Source: CAWUFC02 sp963921335
GTDB lineage: Bacteria > Pseudomonadota > Gammaproteobacteria > Pseudomonadales > Halieaceae
Length of the DNA: 64,000 bases
Direction: 5' to 3'
Assembly (NCBI GenBank): GCA_963921335.3
Contig: CAWUFC020000002.1
Span: 1-64,000 of the forward strand
A program made the position numbers and the translations under genes. This document shows, in pieces, positions 36,792-45,563 of the stretch (position 1 is its first letter; each line of letters opens with the position of its first letter). The notes below the pieces were generated by a model, which was not told where the DNA came from, ran no database searches, and saw only the letters and a list, made by a program, of their open reading frames with translations.

Positions 36792-37769
36792 CTAGGCAGT
36801 CATGCTGGTCAGTCGCTGCGTGATGATTTCGTCGCATTCACTCACCAGGCGGGTGATTAATTCCTCACAAGTGGGAATGTCATCAATCAGGCCCATGACC
36901 TGACCAACGGTCCATACACCGTCATCAATGTCACCATTCTCAATGCAGCGCTCTTTGCCACGCTTACCGGACACCAGCGGTTGCAGGTTACCAAAGTGGG
37001 TGTCGCCGGGCTCTGATTCAAGCCGTACCACTTCTTCAGAGATGCTGTTCTTGAATACCCGTGCGGTATTGCGCAGGCTGCGGAACATCAGTGTGGTCTG
37101 GCGCTCATCGCCCTCAACCATCGCCTGTTTCATATTCTCGTGAACCGGGGCTTCCTGTGTCGCCACAAAGCGCGAACCCATATTGATGGCCTCGGCCCCC
37201 AGGGCAAAGGCGGCGGCCATTTGCGCGCCGGTGCCGATGCCGCCAGAAGCGACCATGGGTATGCTCAGACGACTCGCGGCCAGCGGCAGAAGAACCAGGT
37301 TAGTTATGTCATCTTCGCCGGGGTGTCCAGCGCACTCGAAGCCATCTACACTCACGGCATCGCAGCCAATCTTTTCCGCTTTGATTGAATGACGCACCGA
37401 GGTGCATTTGTGGATGACTTTGGCACCGGCTTCTTTGAAGGCCGGCATAAACGCTTCCGGGCTGCGACCAGCGGTTTCGATCACCTTGATACCGCTTTCC
37501 AGCGCCGCCTGCACGTACTCTTCATATGGAGGAGGCTCAATCGCCGGCAGAATGGTCAGGTTCACACCAAAAGGTTTGTCGGTCATGTCGCGGCAGCGGG
37601 CTATTTCCTTCACCAGGTCTTCCGGAGTGGGTTGCGTGAGTGCCGTTAGAATGCCGAGTCCGCCGGCGTTGGATACAGCGCTGGCCAGCTCGGCCCGGCC
37701 GACCCACATCATCCCGCCCTGGATAACCGGGTGCTCGATATTCAGCATTTCCGTAATACGCGTTTTCAT
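36792..37769 (-). CDS. Nitronate monooxygenase family flavoprotein
   Basis: A 325-aa FMN TIM-barrel protein of the nitronate monooxygenase/2-nitropropane dioxygenase family. The N-terminus EHPVIQGGMMWVGRAELASA, the phosphate-binding VASGGIGTGAQMAAA and ALGAEAINMGSRF are typical, and a His in FECAGHPGEDD is at the expected active-site place. ATG at 37769 (MKTRITEML) is preferred to an upstream start at 37793. Members also act as enoyl reductase-like or propionate 3-nitronate detoxifying enzymes. It converges on the EthD-like gene with a 10-nt gap. Confidence 0.82.
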   Translation of the reverse strand: MKTRITEMLNIEHPVIQGGMMWVGRAELASAVSNAGGLGILTALTQPTPEDLVKEIARCRDMTDKPFGVNLTILPAIEPPPYEEYVQAALESGIKVIETAGRSPEAFMPAFKEAGAKVIHKCTSVRHSIKAEKIGCDAVSVDGFECAGHPGEDDITNLVLLPLAASRLSIPMVASGGIGTGAQMAAAFALGAEAINMGSRFVATQEAPVHENMKQAMVEGDERQTTLMFRSLRNTARVFKNSISEEVVRLESEPGDTHFGNLQPLVSGKRGKERCIENGDIDDGVWTVGQVMGLIDDIPTCEELITRLVSECDEIITQRLTSMTA

Positions 37770-37938
37770 GTGTGCTACCTGTACTGTGATCAATGAAGCG
37801 GGCAGCGTATCCGGCCGCGGGCTGGCCGCACAATGACAGTCGCTTACAGTTGAATTGACCGCAGCGGTCTATTCATTACCGCATTGGCTGCTCGCCATCG
37901 CCGCGGTTACACTGTTGTACCGGATTTGGAGTTAGCAA
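37770..37938. promoter_or_regulatory. Divergent spacer between nitronate monooxygenase and Gfo/Idh genes
   Basis: 169 bp that should carry promoters in both directions. It marks the border between the ketone/acyl-CoA part of the island and the sugar module. No strong promoter match or palindrome was identified. Confidence 0.35.
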
Positions 37939-39096
37939 ATGCCAAGAATAAGAATGGGCATGGTCGGTGGTGGAGAGGGTGCATTTATCGGCGCTGTTCA
38001 CCGGATGGCGGCCGCCCTGGACGGACAGATCGAACTGGTCTGTGGTGCCTTTTCCAGTGATGCAGCGCGTTCTGCCCGTTCCGGTGCAGCCCTGTATCTG
38101 CCAGAAGAGCGTGTCTACAGCGACTACCAGACCATGATCGGTGCAGAGTCTGCGCTACCTGCCGATCAGCGCATGCAGTTCGTGGCCATTGTGACACCCA
38201 ATAACACGCACTTTCCTGTGGCACACGAGGCCCTGCAGCAGGGCTTTCACGTGCTGTCGGATAAGCCCGCGACCTTGTCATTGGACGAGGCCTTGCAGCT
38301 GCGCGAACTGGTCAACGAGTCGGGCCTTTTGTATGGACTGACGCACACCTATACCGGTTACCCCCTGGTCAAAGAAGCCCGCGAGCGTGTCGCTGCCGGT
38401 GAGCTGGGTGCTATTCGTAAATTGGTGGTGGAATACCCACAGGGTTGGTTGGCTGACCGCCAGGAAGACGAAGACAACAAGCAGGCAGCTTGGCGCCTGG
38501 ATCCTGCTCAGGGTGGCGTCAGTGCCTGCATGGGCGATATTGGTGTGCACGCGGCCAACCTGGCGGAGTACATCACTGGCCATCGGATTTCAGCATTGTG
38601 TTCAGACCTCAGCAGTTTCGTGGATGGTCGCAGTATGGATGATGATGGCTCGATACTGTTGCGCTTCGACAATGGGGCTCGCGGCGTGCTCAGCGCCAGC
38701 CAGGTCAGCGTTGGCGAAGAAAATGCCTTGAGCATTAAAGTCTATGGAGAGAAGGGTGGTCTCAGCTGGTGCCAGCAAGAGCCCAATACTCTTTGGCTAA
38801 AATGGCCTGATCGTCCGGCCCAGATGCTGTGCACCGGTGGTGGCTATCTGGGCGAACTGGCCGCGTTGAACACGCGCACACCAGCGGGGCACCCGGAGGG
38901 TTATATCGAGGCATTCGCCAATATCTATATGGCCTTTGCCGATCAGATTCGAGCCAGGGAGAGTGGCACAACGCCTTCTGCCAGGGGCCTGGATTGTCCG
39001 GGCATCGAAGAAGCCGTGCGCGGTATGGCTTTTATTGAGCTGGCAGTGACGGCCAGTGCCAGTGACGTAAAATGGCATCCTTTCAACTCGAACTAG
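37939..39096 (+). CDS. Gfo/Idh/MocA family NAD(P)-dependent oxidoreductase
   Basis: A 385-aa oxidoreductase. The nucleotide-binding GMVGGGEGAFIG is at the N-terminus, the conserved catalytic Lys is in SDKPATLS near residue 115, and VSACMGDIGVHAANL gives the substrate-binding Asp-x-x-x-His. The family oxidises sugars, inositols or their derivatives. A good ribosome site GGAG precedes the ATG. It starts a rightward run of four genes with two TIM-barrel isomerases and a carrier, so it likely oxidises a sugar or polyol imported by that carrier. Confidence 0.85.
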   Translation: MPRIRMGMVGGGEGAFIGAVHRMAAALDGQIELVCGAFSSDAARSARSGAALYLPEERVYSDYQTMIGAESALPADQRMQFVAIVTPNNTHFPVAHEALQQGFHVLSDKPATLSLDEALQLRELVNESGLLYGLTHTYTGYPLVKEARERVAAGELGAIRKLVVEYPQGWLADRQEDEDNKQAAWRLDPAQGGVSACMGDIGVHAANLAEYITGHRISALCSDLSSFVDGRSMDDDGSILLRFDNGARGVLSASQVSVGEENALSIKVYGEKGGLSWCQQEPNTLWLKWPDRPAQMLCTGGGYLGELAALNTRTPAGHPEGYIEAFANIYMAFADQIRARESGTTPSARGLDCPGIEEAVRGMAFIELAVTASASDVKWHPFNSN

Positions 39097-39112
39097 AATA
39101 ACGGAGAGCAAG

Positions 39113-40168
39113 ATGGCGCAGATGAAAGGTCCGGCCATATACCTGGTACAGTTCGCCCGGGACGAGGCGCCCTTCGACAACCTGGCCAATATCACCCGCT
39201 GGGCTGGTAGCCTGGGCTACGAAGGTGTGCAGGTGCCGGTGGAGAACGATTTCATCGATCTAGCCCTTGCCGCAGAGAGTCAGGACTACTGTGACGAGAT
39301 CAAGGGAATCTGTGCCGAGGGTGGTGTGGAGATTTCCGAGCTAGGCGCGCATCTGTTGGGGCAACTGGTGGCAGTGCACCCGGCCTACGATACCTCCTTT
39401 GACGCCTTTGCGCCCGACGAGGTCAGAGGTAATCCAAAAGCCCGCACCGAGTGGGCGACCCAGCAACTGCTGCTGTCTGCCAAGGCCAGCCAGAGATTGG
39501 GATTAATCGCCCAGGCGACTTTTTCAGGTGCTTTGCTGTGGCACACGATGTATCCCTGGCCGGCGCGGCCGCCAGGTTTGGTGGAAACAGGGTTTGCAGA
39601 GTTGGCAAAACGCTGGCGCCCGATTCTGGACGCCTTTGACGAAGCCGGTGTGGATCTCTGCTACGAAATACACCCCGGAGAAGACCTTCACGACGGCGTG
39701 ACCTTCGAGCGTTTTCTGGATGCCGTAGACCACCATCCCCGCGCTAATATTCTGTACGACCCCAGTCACTTTGTGCTGCAGCAGTTGGATTACATCCAGT
39801 TTATCGATCACTACCACGACCGCATCAAGATGTTTCATGTGAAGGATGCGGAGTTCAATCCCAATGGTAAGTCAGGTATTTATGGTGGCTATCAGGACTG
39901 GGTAGATCGCCCGGGTCGCTTCCGCTCTCCTGGGGATGGCCAGGTAGACTTTATGGGCATCTTCAGCCAGTTTGCCCGCTATGGCTACGAGGGCTGGGCA
40001 GTGCTGGAGTGGGAATGCTGTCTGAAACACCCCGAAGATGGTGCCGCAGAGGGCGCTCCCTTTATACGCGACCATATTATTCGCACGACAGAGTACGCGT
40101 TTGATGACTTTGCCGCCGGAGATGCCGACGAAGCCAGCAACCGGGCGATACTGGGGCTCGAGCCGTAA
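39113..40168 (+). CDS. Sugar phosphate isomerase/epimerase (xylose isomerase-like TIM barrel)
   Basis: A 351-aa AP-endonuclease-2/xylose isomerase-like TIM barrel protein. Metal-ligand candidates are Glu in CYEIHPGED, Asp and His in LYDPSHFVLQQ, His in MFHVKDAEF and Glu in WAVLEWEC. This full set suggests an active isomerase or epimerase. Proteins like this stand beside Gfo/Idh dehydrogenases in inositol and keto-sugar routes. The ribosome site GGAG is 6-7 nt upstream. A perfect 12-bp hairpin follows the stop. Confidence 0.8.
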   Translation: MAQMKGPAIYLVQFARDEAPFDNLANITRWAGSLGYEGVQVPVENDFIDLALAAESQDYCDEIKGICAEGGVEISELGAHLLGQLVAVHPAYDTSFDAFAPDEVRGNPKARTEWATQQLLLSAKASQRLGLIAQATFSGALLWHTMYPWPARPPGLVETGFAELAKRWRPILDAFDEAGVDLCYEIHPGEDLHDGVTFERFLDAVDHHPRANILYDPSHFVLQQLDYIQFIDHYHDRIKMFHVKDAEFNPNGKSGIYGGYQDWVDRPGRFRSPGDGQVDFMGIFSQFARYGYEGWAVLEWECCLKHPEDGAAEGAPFIRDHIIRTTEYAFDDFAAGDADEASNRAILGLEP

Positions 40169-40172
40169 GTCT

Positions 40173-40198
40173 GGGGTCAGAGCCTGGGCTCTGACCCC
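40173..40198. repeat. REP-like perfect palindrome
   Basis: GGGGTCAGAGCC, a 2-nt centre, then GGCTCTGACCCC. The GGGGTCAGAGC arm is like hairpins spread by REP-associated tyrosine transposases in many Proteobacteria. There is no T run, so it is a weak terminator at best. It lies between the isomerase and MFS genes. No other copy was seen in the window. Confidence 0.6.
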
Positions 40199-40232
40199 TA
40201 TACTGAACAGATAAATAAATAGAGTCTTTTTG

Positions 40233-41522
40233 ATGAATGACGCAATTGACCGCCGGCGCCTGTACTACGTCGGCAACCTTTCCATCTTCATGATTGGGCT
40301 TGGCTTCGCCGTGCGCGCCAATATTGCTCCCGACCTGCAAGCCGATATCTATGATCAGATCGATCTCGCCAACTCCGCTGCCATGGTGGGTGAGGCTCTG
40401 GGTGCAACCTTTACCGGCTTTGCGCTGACCTTATTGTTTGGCAGTGCCCTGGTCGACCTGGTGGGTATGAAGCGCATGCTGATGTTTTCGGCCCTGGGTT
40501 ACCTGGGCGGCGGGCTGGGTCTGCTGCTTGCCACGACCATGCCAGTGGGCCCCACCGTCGAAACACTGGTCTTTGCCAGCCTGTTGCTAACCGGGCTGGG
40601 CTGGGGGGCGGTGGAGGCTGCTTCAAACCCGATGGTGGCCGCTCTGTATCCGGAGGAGAAAACTCACCGCCTGAATATTCTGCATGCCTGGTGGCCGGCA
40701 GGCATTGTGGTCGGGGGCTTGCTGGGAGTGTTGATCAGTAGCCTTGGCTGGGACTGGACGCTCAACCTGTATGTATTGATGGTGCCGGCTGTAGTCATGG
40801 CCTGGTTGGTCGCTGGTTCTGCCTTTCCTGTCACGGAGCGGGTGGTCAGTGGCGTTAGCTACATGGAGATGATTCAGGAGCTACTGAAAAGGCCCATGTT
40901 CTGGGTGTTCTGGTGCTGCATGTTCCTGACCGCCACCACTGAGCTGGCGCCGGGCCAGTGGGTGAATATATCGCTGTCGAATATTGTCGGCATGCAGGGC
41001 ATTTTGTTGCTGGTGTACGTCAGCGCTCTGATGTTTGTGGGCCGTCATTTCGCGGGCCCTATCGTTGAGCGTATTTCTTCGGTTGGGCTGTTGTTTGTAG
41101 GCTGCCTCGCGGCGGGTGTCGGCTTGTACCTGTTGAGCCTGGCCAACTCTCCCTTGTTGGCTTTTGCTGCTGCGACCATCTGGGGCGCTGGTATCTGTTT
41201 CGTCTGGCCTACCATGCTGGCCATTGCCTCGGTGCGCTTCCCGCGTGGTGGCGCTGTCGCGATGGGCCTGATGGGTTTTGCCGGGGGTATGGCGATACAG
41301 TTTGTCTTGCCGATCATGGGAGGCATTTTTGATTCTGCCAAAGCTGATGCTGCGGGTGGCGTAGAGCGCCTGGCCACACTCTCAGGTGCGGAACTGGATG
41401 CGGTGATTCGTTATGCCTCTGTTGAATCCTTCCAGGCGGTGGCCATTGTGCCCCTGCTGCTGCTGCCTGTGTTTGGTTTGATCTGGTGGTACGACCGCCG
41501 TCAGGAAGCGAGTCAGGGCTGA
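40233..41522 (+). CDS. Major facilitator superfamily transporter
   Basis: A 429-aa carrier with about twelve membrane helices. The loop 2-3 signature region reads ALVDLVGMKRML, a variant of the MFS A-motif. The inside loop between helices 6 and 7 is short. It most resembles sugar-type (FucP/GGP-like) MFS proteins in layout, and its setting between two sugar isomerase genes supports sugar or polyol import. ATG 40233 is preferred to TTG 40230. The TGA overlaps the next ATG (TGATG). Confidence 0.8.
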   Translation: MNDAIDRRRLYYVGNLSIFMIGLGFAVRANIAPDLQADIYDQIDLANSAAMVGEALGATFTGFALTLLFGSALVDLVGMKRMLMFSALGYLGGGLGLLLATTMPVGPTVETLVFASLLLTGLGWGAVEAASNPMVAALYPEEKTHRLNILHAWWPAGIVVGGLLGVLISSLGWDWTLNLYVLMVPAVVMAWLVAGSAFPVTERVVSGVSYMEMIQELLKRPMFWVFWCCMFLTATTELAPGQWVNISLSNIVGMQGILLLVYVSALMFVGRHFAGPIVERISSVGLLFVGCLAAGVGLYLLSLANSPLLAFAAATIWGAGICFVWPTMLAIASVRFPRGGAVAMGLMGFAGGMAIQFVLPIMGGIFDSAKADAAGGVERLATLSGAELDAVIRYASVESFQAVAIVPLLLLPVFGLIWWYDRRQEASQG

Positions 41523-42367
41523 TGGATGTTCGTATAGGTATGAATATGCTGTTGTGGGGAACGCAGATTACCCCGCAGCACATCCCGGTCTTTGAGGCGC
41601 TGGCTGAGGCCGGCTATGACGGCGTTGAAATACCCCTGGGCGATCAAAGCCAGGCCGAGTTGAAACAGATGGCAGCAGCCTGCGATGGGCTTGGACTGCG
41701 TCGCACCGGCTCCGGTTTTGTCGGCCCCGATACCAATCCAATCTCGCCAGATGCAAGCATTCGCGCTGCGGCTGTGGAGAATCTCAAGCAGACCATAGAT
41801 AAAGCAGCAGTCATCGATGCTGAAATTATTGTTGGCGGTCTGTACCAGGCTCACAAGTACTTTACCGGCCGTGGCGCGACGCAGCAGGAGTGGCAGTGGT
41901 CGGCGGATTACCTGCACGAATGCGGTGAATATGCCGCGCAGTTTGATATTAAGCTGGGCCTGGAGTTTCTCAACCGCTTTGAGGTGTTTTTGATCAACAC
42001 CTCCGCGGACTGCCAGCGTATGGTTGATGAGGTTGGCCTGTCTAACGTGGGTGTGCATTACGATACCCATCACGCCAATATCGAAGATCCAGTGCCCGAT
42101 CTTGCACTGCAGTCCTGTCGTGAGGGACTCAATCACGTGCATCTTAGCGAGAGCCATCGCGGTACCCTCGGTAGCGGTCAGGTGGACTGGCAGGCCAATT
42201 TTGCTGCACTCAAGGCCATTGATTATCAGGGCTGGCTGGTCATTGAAGCTTTCGGTACCCGTGACCCAGAGTTGGCAGCAGCTGCCAACGTCTGGCGCAA
42301 CGCTTTCGCGTCTGAGCAGGAAGTGTACGAGCAAGGTATTCGTTTTATTCGCGACCACCTGGCCTGA
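41522..42367 (+). CDS. Ketose 3-epimerase-like (D-tagatose/D-psicose epimerase family) TIM barrel
   Basis: A 281-aa protein with the metal ligands of ketose 3-epimerases in order: Glu in LGLEFLNRFE, Asp and His in VHYDTHHANIE, His in HVHLSESHRGTLGSG with the following GQVDW, and Glu in WLVIEAFG. The ESHRGxLGxG stretch is characteristic of that family. ATG 41522 overlaps the MFS stop. With the Gfo/Idh enzyme and first TIM barrel it would interconvert and oxidise a rare sugar or keto-sugar. Confidence 0.82.
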   Translation: MDVRIGMNMLLWGTQITPQHIPVFEALAEAGYDGVEIPLGDQSQAELKQMAAACDGLGLRRTGSGFVGPDTNPISPDASIRAAAVENLKQTIDKAAVIDAEIIVGGLYQAHKYFTGRGATQQEWQWSADYLHECGEYAAQFDIKLGLEFLNRFEVFLINTSADCQRMVDEVGLSNVGVHYDTHHANIEDPVPDLALQSCREGLNHVHLSESHRGTLGSGQVDWQANFAALKAIDYQGWLVIEAFGTRDPELAAAANVWRNAFASEQEVYEQGIRFIRDHLA

Positions 42368-42422
42368 ACGCGGCGTAGTGAGCCAAGGGAATGGCGTAGC
42401 CGGCCACATTCTTTAATAGCCT

Positions 42423-42442
42423 GCGAGGCTAATCTGCCTCGC
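42423..42442. terminator. Hairpin after the sugar module
   Basis: GCGAGGC, six bases, then GCCTCGC form a 7-bp stem ending directly before an ATG. No T run follows, so termination is uncertain. It may instead hide the start of the small frame at 42443. Confidence 0.4.
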
Positions 42443-42577
42443 ATGAACATTTTACATACAGCGATAGCGACGGTTGTGTTGGGGATTGGCTACGTGTTTG
42501 GCGGCTACCTGGCACTGTTGGCAGCCTTTTGTTTCATTGCCGCCGGCATTTTCCAGGCCGGGAAGGTCTTCAGCTAG
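42443..42577 (+). CDS. Putative 44-aa membrane peptide
   Basis: The frame MNILHTAIATVVLGIGYVFG and on is almost entirely hydrophobic, with one or two helices, ending GKVFS. There is no ribosome site; a hairpin ends at the base before ATG. It could be chance, but the composition and neighbouring second small membrane frame are suggestive. No family recognised. Confidence 0.35.
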   Translation: MNILHTAIATVVLGIGYVFGGYLALLAAFCFIAAGIFQAGKVFS

Positions 42578-42679
42578 CCAAATGGCGCACCCGGCACGAA
42601 TATGGCGTGCCCAGCCATGCAGTTGATTCATTGCCAGTCTTAAGGTGTTCCCTATAGGTAGTACGTAGGGAGACAGGAA

Positions 42680-42805
42680 ATGATTTATATAACGATCGCT
42701 TTGGCGCTGGTGTTTGCCGCGCTGTTTGCAGTACTCAAACGCTGGGCCTACAGCCTGCAGATCTTGATCATGTGCGGCGTTCTGGTCGCCTGGTTATTTT
42801 TTTGA
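42680..42805 (+). CDS. Putative 41-aa single-helix membrane protein
   Basis: The frame MIYITIALALVFAALFAVLK continues RWAYSLQILIMCGVLVAWLFF. It has two short hydrophobic segments around a basic turn. GGGAGACAGGAA upstream offers a ribosome site. It is of the kind often missed in annotation. Function unknown. Confidence 0.5.
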   Translation: MIYITIALALVFAALFAVLKRWAYSLQILIMCGVLVAWLFF

Positions 42806-42833
42806 TGGCGAGTTGGAGTAGACGCTGATTACG

Positions 42834-43055
42834 ATGATTGGTGGCGCGCTTTTGTGCCTCAGCTATGCGCTGATGTTGTTGGACATATCAGGTCGCTGGA
42901 GCAGTAAGCGGGCGATTAAGCCTGCAGAGTTGGAACCGCAAGATACGGTTGCATCAATTCTTCAGATACCTGCCAGAGGCGCGCGGCCAACTGATCGTCT
43001 GTCAGATAGGGAGTGCCCTCCGCAGGATTACAGTCCGCAAAGTAATGCCCGCTAA
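42834..43055 (+). CDS. Doubtful 73-aa frame overlapping the SDR pseudogene
   Basis: The first 20 residues are hydrophobic (IGGALLCLSYALMLLDISGR) and the rest is antisense to the SDR 3' end, with a composition that looks like shadow coding. The ribosome site is weak. It is listed because it follows the two small membrane frames. Probably only partly or not translated. Confidence 0.25.
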   Translation: MIGGALLCLSYALMLLDISGRWSSKRAIKPAELEPQDTVASILQIPARGARPTDRLSDRECPPQDYSPQSNAR

Positions 43056-43935
43056 CTCTTTTTAGAGAGGGGCTGGTAGCGACATAGCTTTGAGTCGCAG
43101 CGCCAGCCTCTACTGACTTCATAAATGCCCAGCCCAGTACAGCAGCTCCTGCGCGCATATACCAGGGCATGTGTCTGCCCAGGTTGGTGTTGATTACTCC
43201 TGGGTGCAGACTATTGGCCGTAGCGTTAGTGCCCTCCAGTCGACGCGCCAGTTCACGTGCACACAGAGCATTCGCCAGTTTGGACTGCCCATAGGCGGAA
43301 CGCGGCGTGTAGTCTCTTTCTCCGGAGAGGTTGTCGAACTCAATGCCCGCTTCGGGTGCCCAGGCGTGGGCGCCACTGGACAAAATCACGAAGCGGCCTT
43401 CTTCAGCAGCGGTCACCGAATCTTGTAGCTGATTGATTAATACAAAATGCCCCAGGTGGTTTACTGCAAACTATTTTTCAATGCCATTGATCTGCTCCAG
43501 TTCGGGAAGGGCCATGATGCCCGCGTTGCAGATCAGACCGTCCAGGGGAATGTTCATAGCGCGAATGCTGCTTGCGCAGTTGACCACTGACTCAGGCACG
43601 CCTAAATCGAGAAACGCTGGTGTTGTCTCGCCCTCAATGCTGGCACAGGCCTTTTCGGCTTTCTCCTGAGTCCGCGCAATACCAATGACATGTGCGCCGC
43701 GCATGGTCAGTACGCGCATGGTCTCATAGCCAAGACCTGAGTTGGCCCCGGTGATCGCATAGGTTTTGCCGCTTAGATCGAGCCCCTCGGTGACCTGCTC
43801 GGCGGTAGAATCTTCATCAAAGGGACCCATGGGCGGGTTGTCAGTGACCTGCGCTCGCAGGGCCGCAGGCAGGGCAGACAACAACGCGATAGTGGTGGCA
43901 TGTTGCACAAATTGACGGCGATTCAGTTGATACAT
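42916..43935 (-). pseudogene. Short-chain dehydrogenase with Tat-type signal, interrupted by TAG
   Basis: The N-terminus RRQFVQHATTIALLSALPAA is a twin-arginine style signal. Then come TGANSGLG (nucleotide binding), NAG (ICNAGIM) and YGQSK (catalytic Tyr and Lys), so this is a classical SDR of 339 codons related to retinol/protochlorophyllide-type dehydrogenases. After GIEK the frame has TAG (43471-43473), where FAVNHLGHF follows in the same frame; family members have Gln at this place, so CAG to TAG is likely. No other lesion is seen. Without suppression it yields 154 residues and no active site. Confidence 0.85.
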
Positions 43936-43945
43936 GCTTGGCTCC

Positions 43946-45298
43946 TTACCCGAACAGGGTATTCAGGAATATCACAAAGATTACGACAGGACAGACGAAA
44001 CGGATGTAGCCGGGCCAGATTTTCCAGAACAGGCCGTCGGCGACTTCAGGTGCGCCCTTGTGTACCTCTTGCAGTATGCGGTCACGATGCCATAGCCAGC
44101 CGCAGAACAGGCAGTACATAAAGCCGAGCAGTGGTTGTGAATACTGCGTGGTGACGGCGACCACCAATCCAAACAGCACATCAAACTTCAGCAATATCAT
44201 GATGCTGACCACGCCGATCGCCAGGCCAATCAACAGGGCAGCTTTGGGTCTCGGTACATCGTGGGATTCGATGGCGTAGGCCACCGGCACTTCCAGCATG
44301 GAGATCGAAGAGGTCAGCGCAGCGATGGTCATGAGCGCAAAGAAAACAACTGACACCACCATGCCCGTGGCACCCATGGTGTCGAACAGGGCGGGCAGCA
44401 CGGTAAAGATCAGCGTGTCTTCCGAGATCAGTTGGCCGCCGGCAGTGAAGATCTCGACGCCATTGGCCTGCGCCACGTACATGGCAGGCAGCACGAGGAA
44501 GCCGGCCAGTACAGCAATAAATATGTCTACCAGCGTCACAATACCGCCGACCGCGGGCAGATTTTCTTTGTCGCTGATGTAAGAGCCGTACACCAGCATG
44601 GTGCCAACACCCAGTGACAGTGAGAAAAAGGCGGCACCCAGCGCGCTGATGATGAGGCTGGGTGACAGTACTGCGGAAAAATCTGGTAGCAGGTAAACCT
44701 TCAGGCCTTCGCTGGCGCCATCCAGTGTCAGCACATAAATCACCAGTAGCAACAGCATTACGAGCAATATAGGCATCAGTCTTGCTGACCAGCGCTCAAT
44801 GCCATCGTGAACCCCGCTGCGGATAATCGCGATGGTCAGGCCCAGGAAGATGCCCATAAACAGTAAATTGCGCGGCAGCGCGAAGCTCACCAGCCATTCC
44901 GCCAGTGCTGGCTGGCCGGCTAGTTGGGCGATGGCAGAGAGGGCATGACTGATCATCCAGCCGGCGACGATGCCATAGAAGCTGAGTATCAGGCTGGCGA
45001 CAATGAAACCGACCACGCCGGTGAGTGTACCCAGGCGCCTGCTTTTGGCCCCCGGAGAAATACGCTGTAGTGCATCGACCGCATTGGCGTGCGCGTGGCG
45101 ACCGATAATTAGCTCCGCCATCAACGCCGGGTAGGCGAGTGAAAAGGCAAGAATCAGGTAAATCAGTAAGAAGGCGCCGCCACCGTTGCTCGCAGCCTGG
45201 GTGGGAAAGCCCCAGATATTGCCTAAACCAACCGCGCTGCCCGCGGCGGCCATAATAAATCCAAAGCGGGAGCTGAACTCCCCGCGTGTTGCTGCCAT
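43946..45298 (-). CDS. Sodium-dependent neurotransmitter:sodium symporter family transporter
   Basis: A 450-aa transporter of the NSS (LeuT-like) family with about eleven or twelve helices. The first helix motif GSAVGLGNIWGFPTQAASNGG is the sodium/substrate site of the family. Substrates are usually amino acids. It is transcribed toward the SDR pseudogene, whose start is 10 nt away, so the two may form one leftward transcript. It occupies the right edge of the island, next to tRNA-Leu. Confidence 0.9.
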   Translation of the reverse strand: MAATRGEFSSRFGFIMAAAGSAVGLGNIWGFPTQAASNGGGAFLLIYLILAFSLAYPALMAELIIGRHAHANAVDALQRISPGAKSRRLGTLTGVVGFIVASLILSFYGIVAGWMISHALSAIAQLAGQPALAEWLVSFALPRNLLFMGIFLGLTIAIIRSGVHDGIERWSARLMPILLVMLLLLVIYVLTLDGASEGLKVYLLPDFSAVLSPSLIISALGAAFFSLSLGVGTMLVYGSYISDKENLPAVGGIVTLVDIFIAVLAGFLVLPAMYVAQANGVEIFTAGGQLISEDTLIFTVLPALFDTMGATGMVVSVVFFALMTIAALTSSISMLEVPVAYAIESHDVPRPKAALLIGLAIGVVSIMILLKFDVLFGLVVAVTTQYSQPLLGFMYCLFCGWLWHRDRILQEVHKGAPEVADGLFWKIWPGYIRFVCPVVIFVIFLNTLFG

Positions 45299-45346
45299 AC
45301 CTCGGCTTCCTTTTTATTTGGGCAGCAGTGTATCACCCTTGTCATG

Positions 45347-45355
45347 TGCTATCAT
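45347..45355 (+). promoter_or_regulatory. Extended -10 promoter of tRNA-Leu
   Basis: TGCTATCAT fits an extended -10 (TGnTATnAT) and is followed by GCCGCCGC, a GC-rich discriminator. The -35 region is not conserved. Confidence 0.5.
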
Positions 45356-45374
45356 GCCGCCGCTTTCACGGCCT

Positions 45375-45462
45375 GCCTCGGTGGTGAAATTGGTAGACAC
45401 AGGAGACTTAAAATCTCCCGCTTATTGCAAGCGTGCCGGTTCGATTCCGGCCCGAGGCACCA
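45375..45462 (+). tRNA. tRNA-Leu (UAA)
   Basis: 88 nt including CCA. The acceptor is GCCTCGG with CCGAGGC, the anticodon loop is CTTAAAA (TAA), there is a long variable arm TCGCC-type hairpin (CGCTTATTGCAAGCG), and the T arm is GCCGGTTCGATTCCGGC. It is the counterpart of E. coli leuZ, which there follows cysT directly. Confidence 0.95.
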
Positions 45463-45563
45463 CAGTCCGATATTCGCGCCCATAGGCTGCGAACCCTAGC
45501 GCCATTTTCCTTATTAATCAGACAGTTGTATGATGTTGTGAAAAACATCAGGAACTTTTTGGC

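Noticed and set aside
41513..42409. 298-codon leftward frame opposite the epimerase gene
   Set aside because: The rightward frame carries complete metal-ligand motifs; the opposite one has none and is a compositional shadow.
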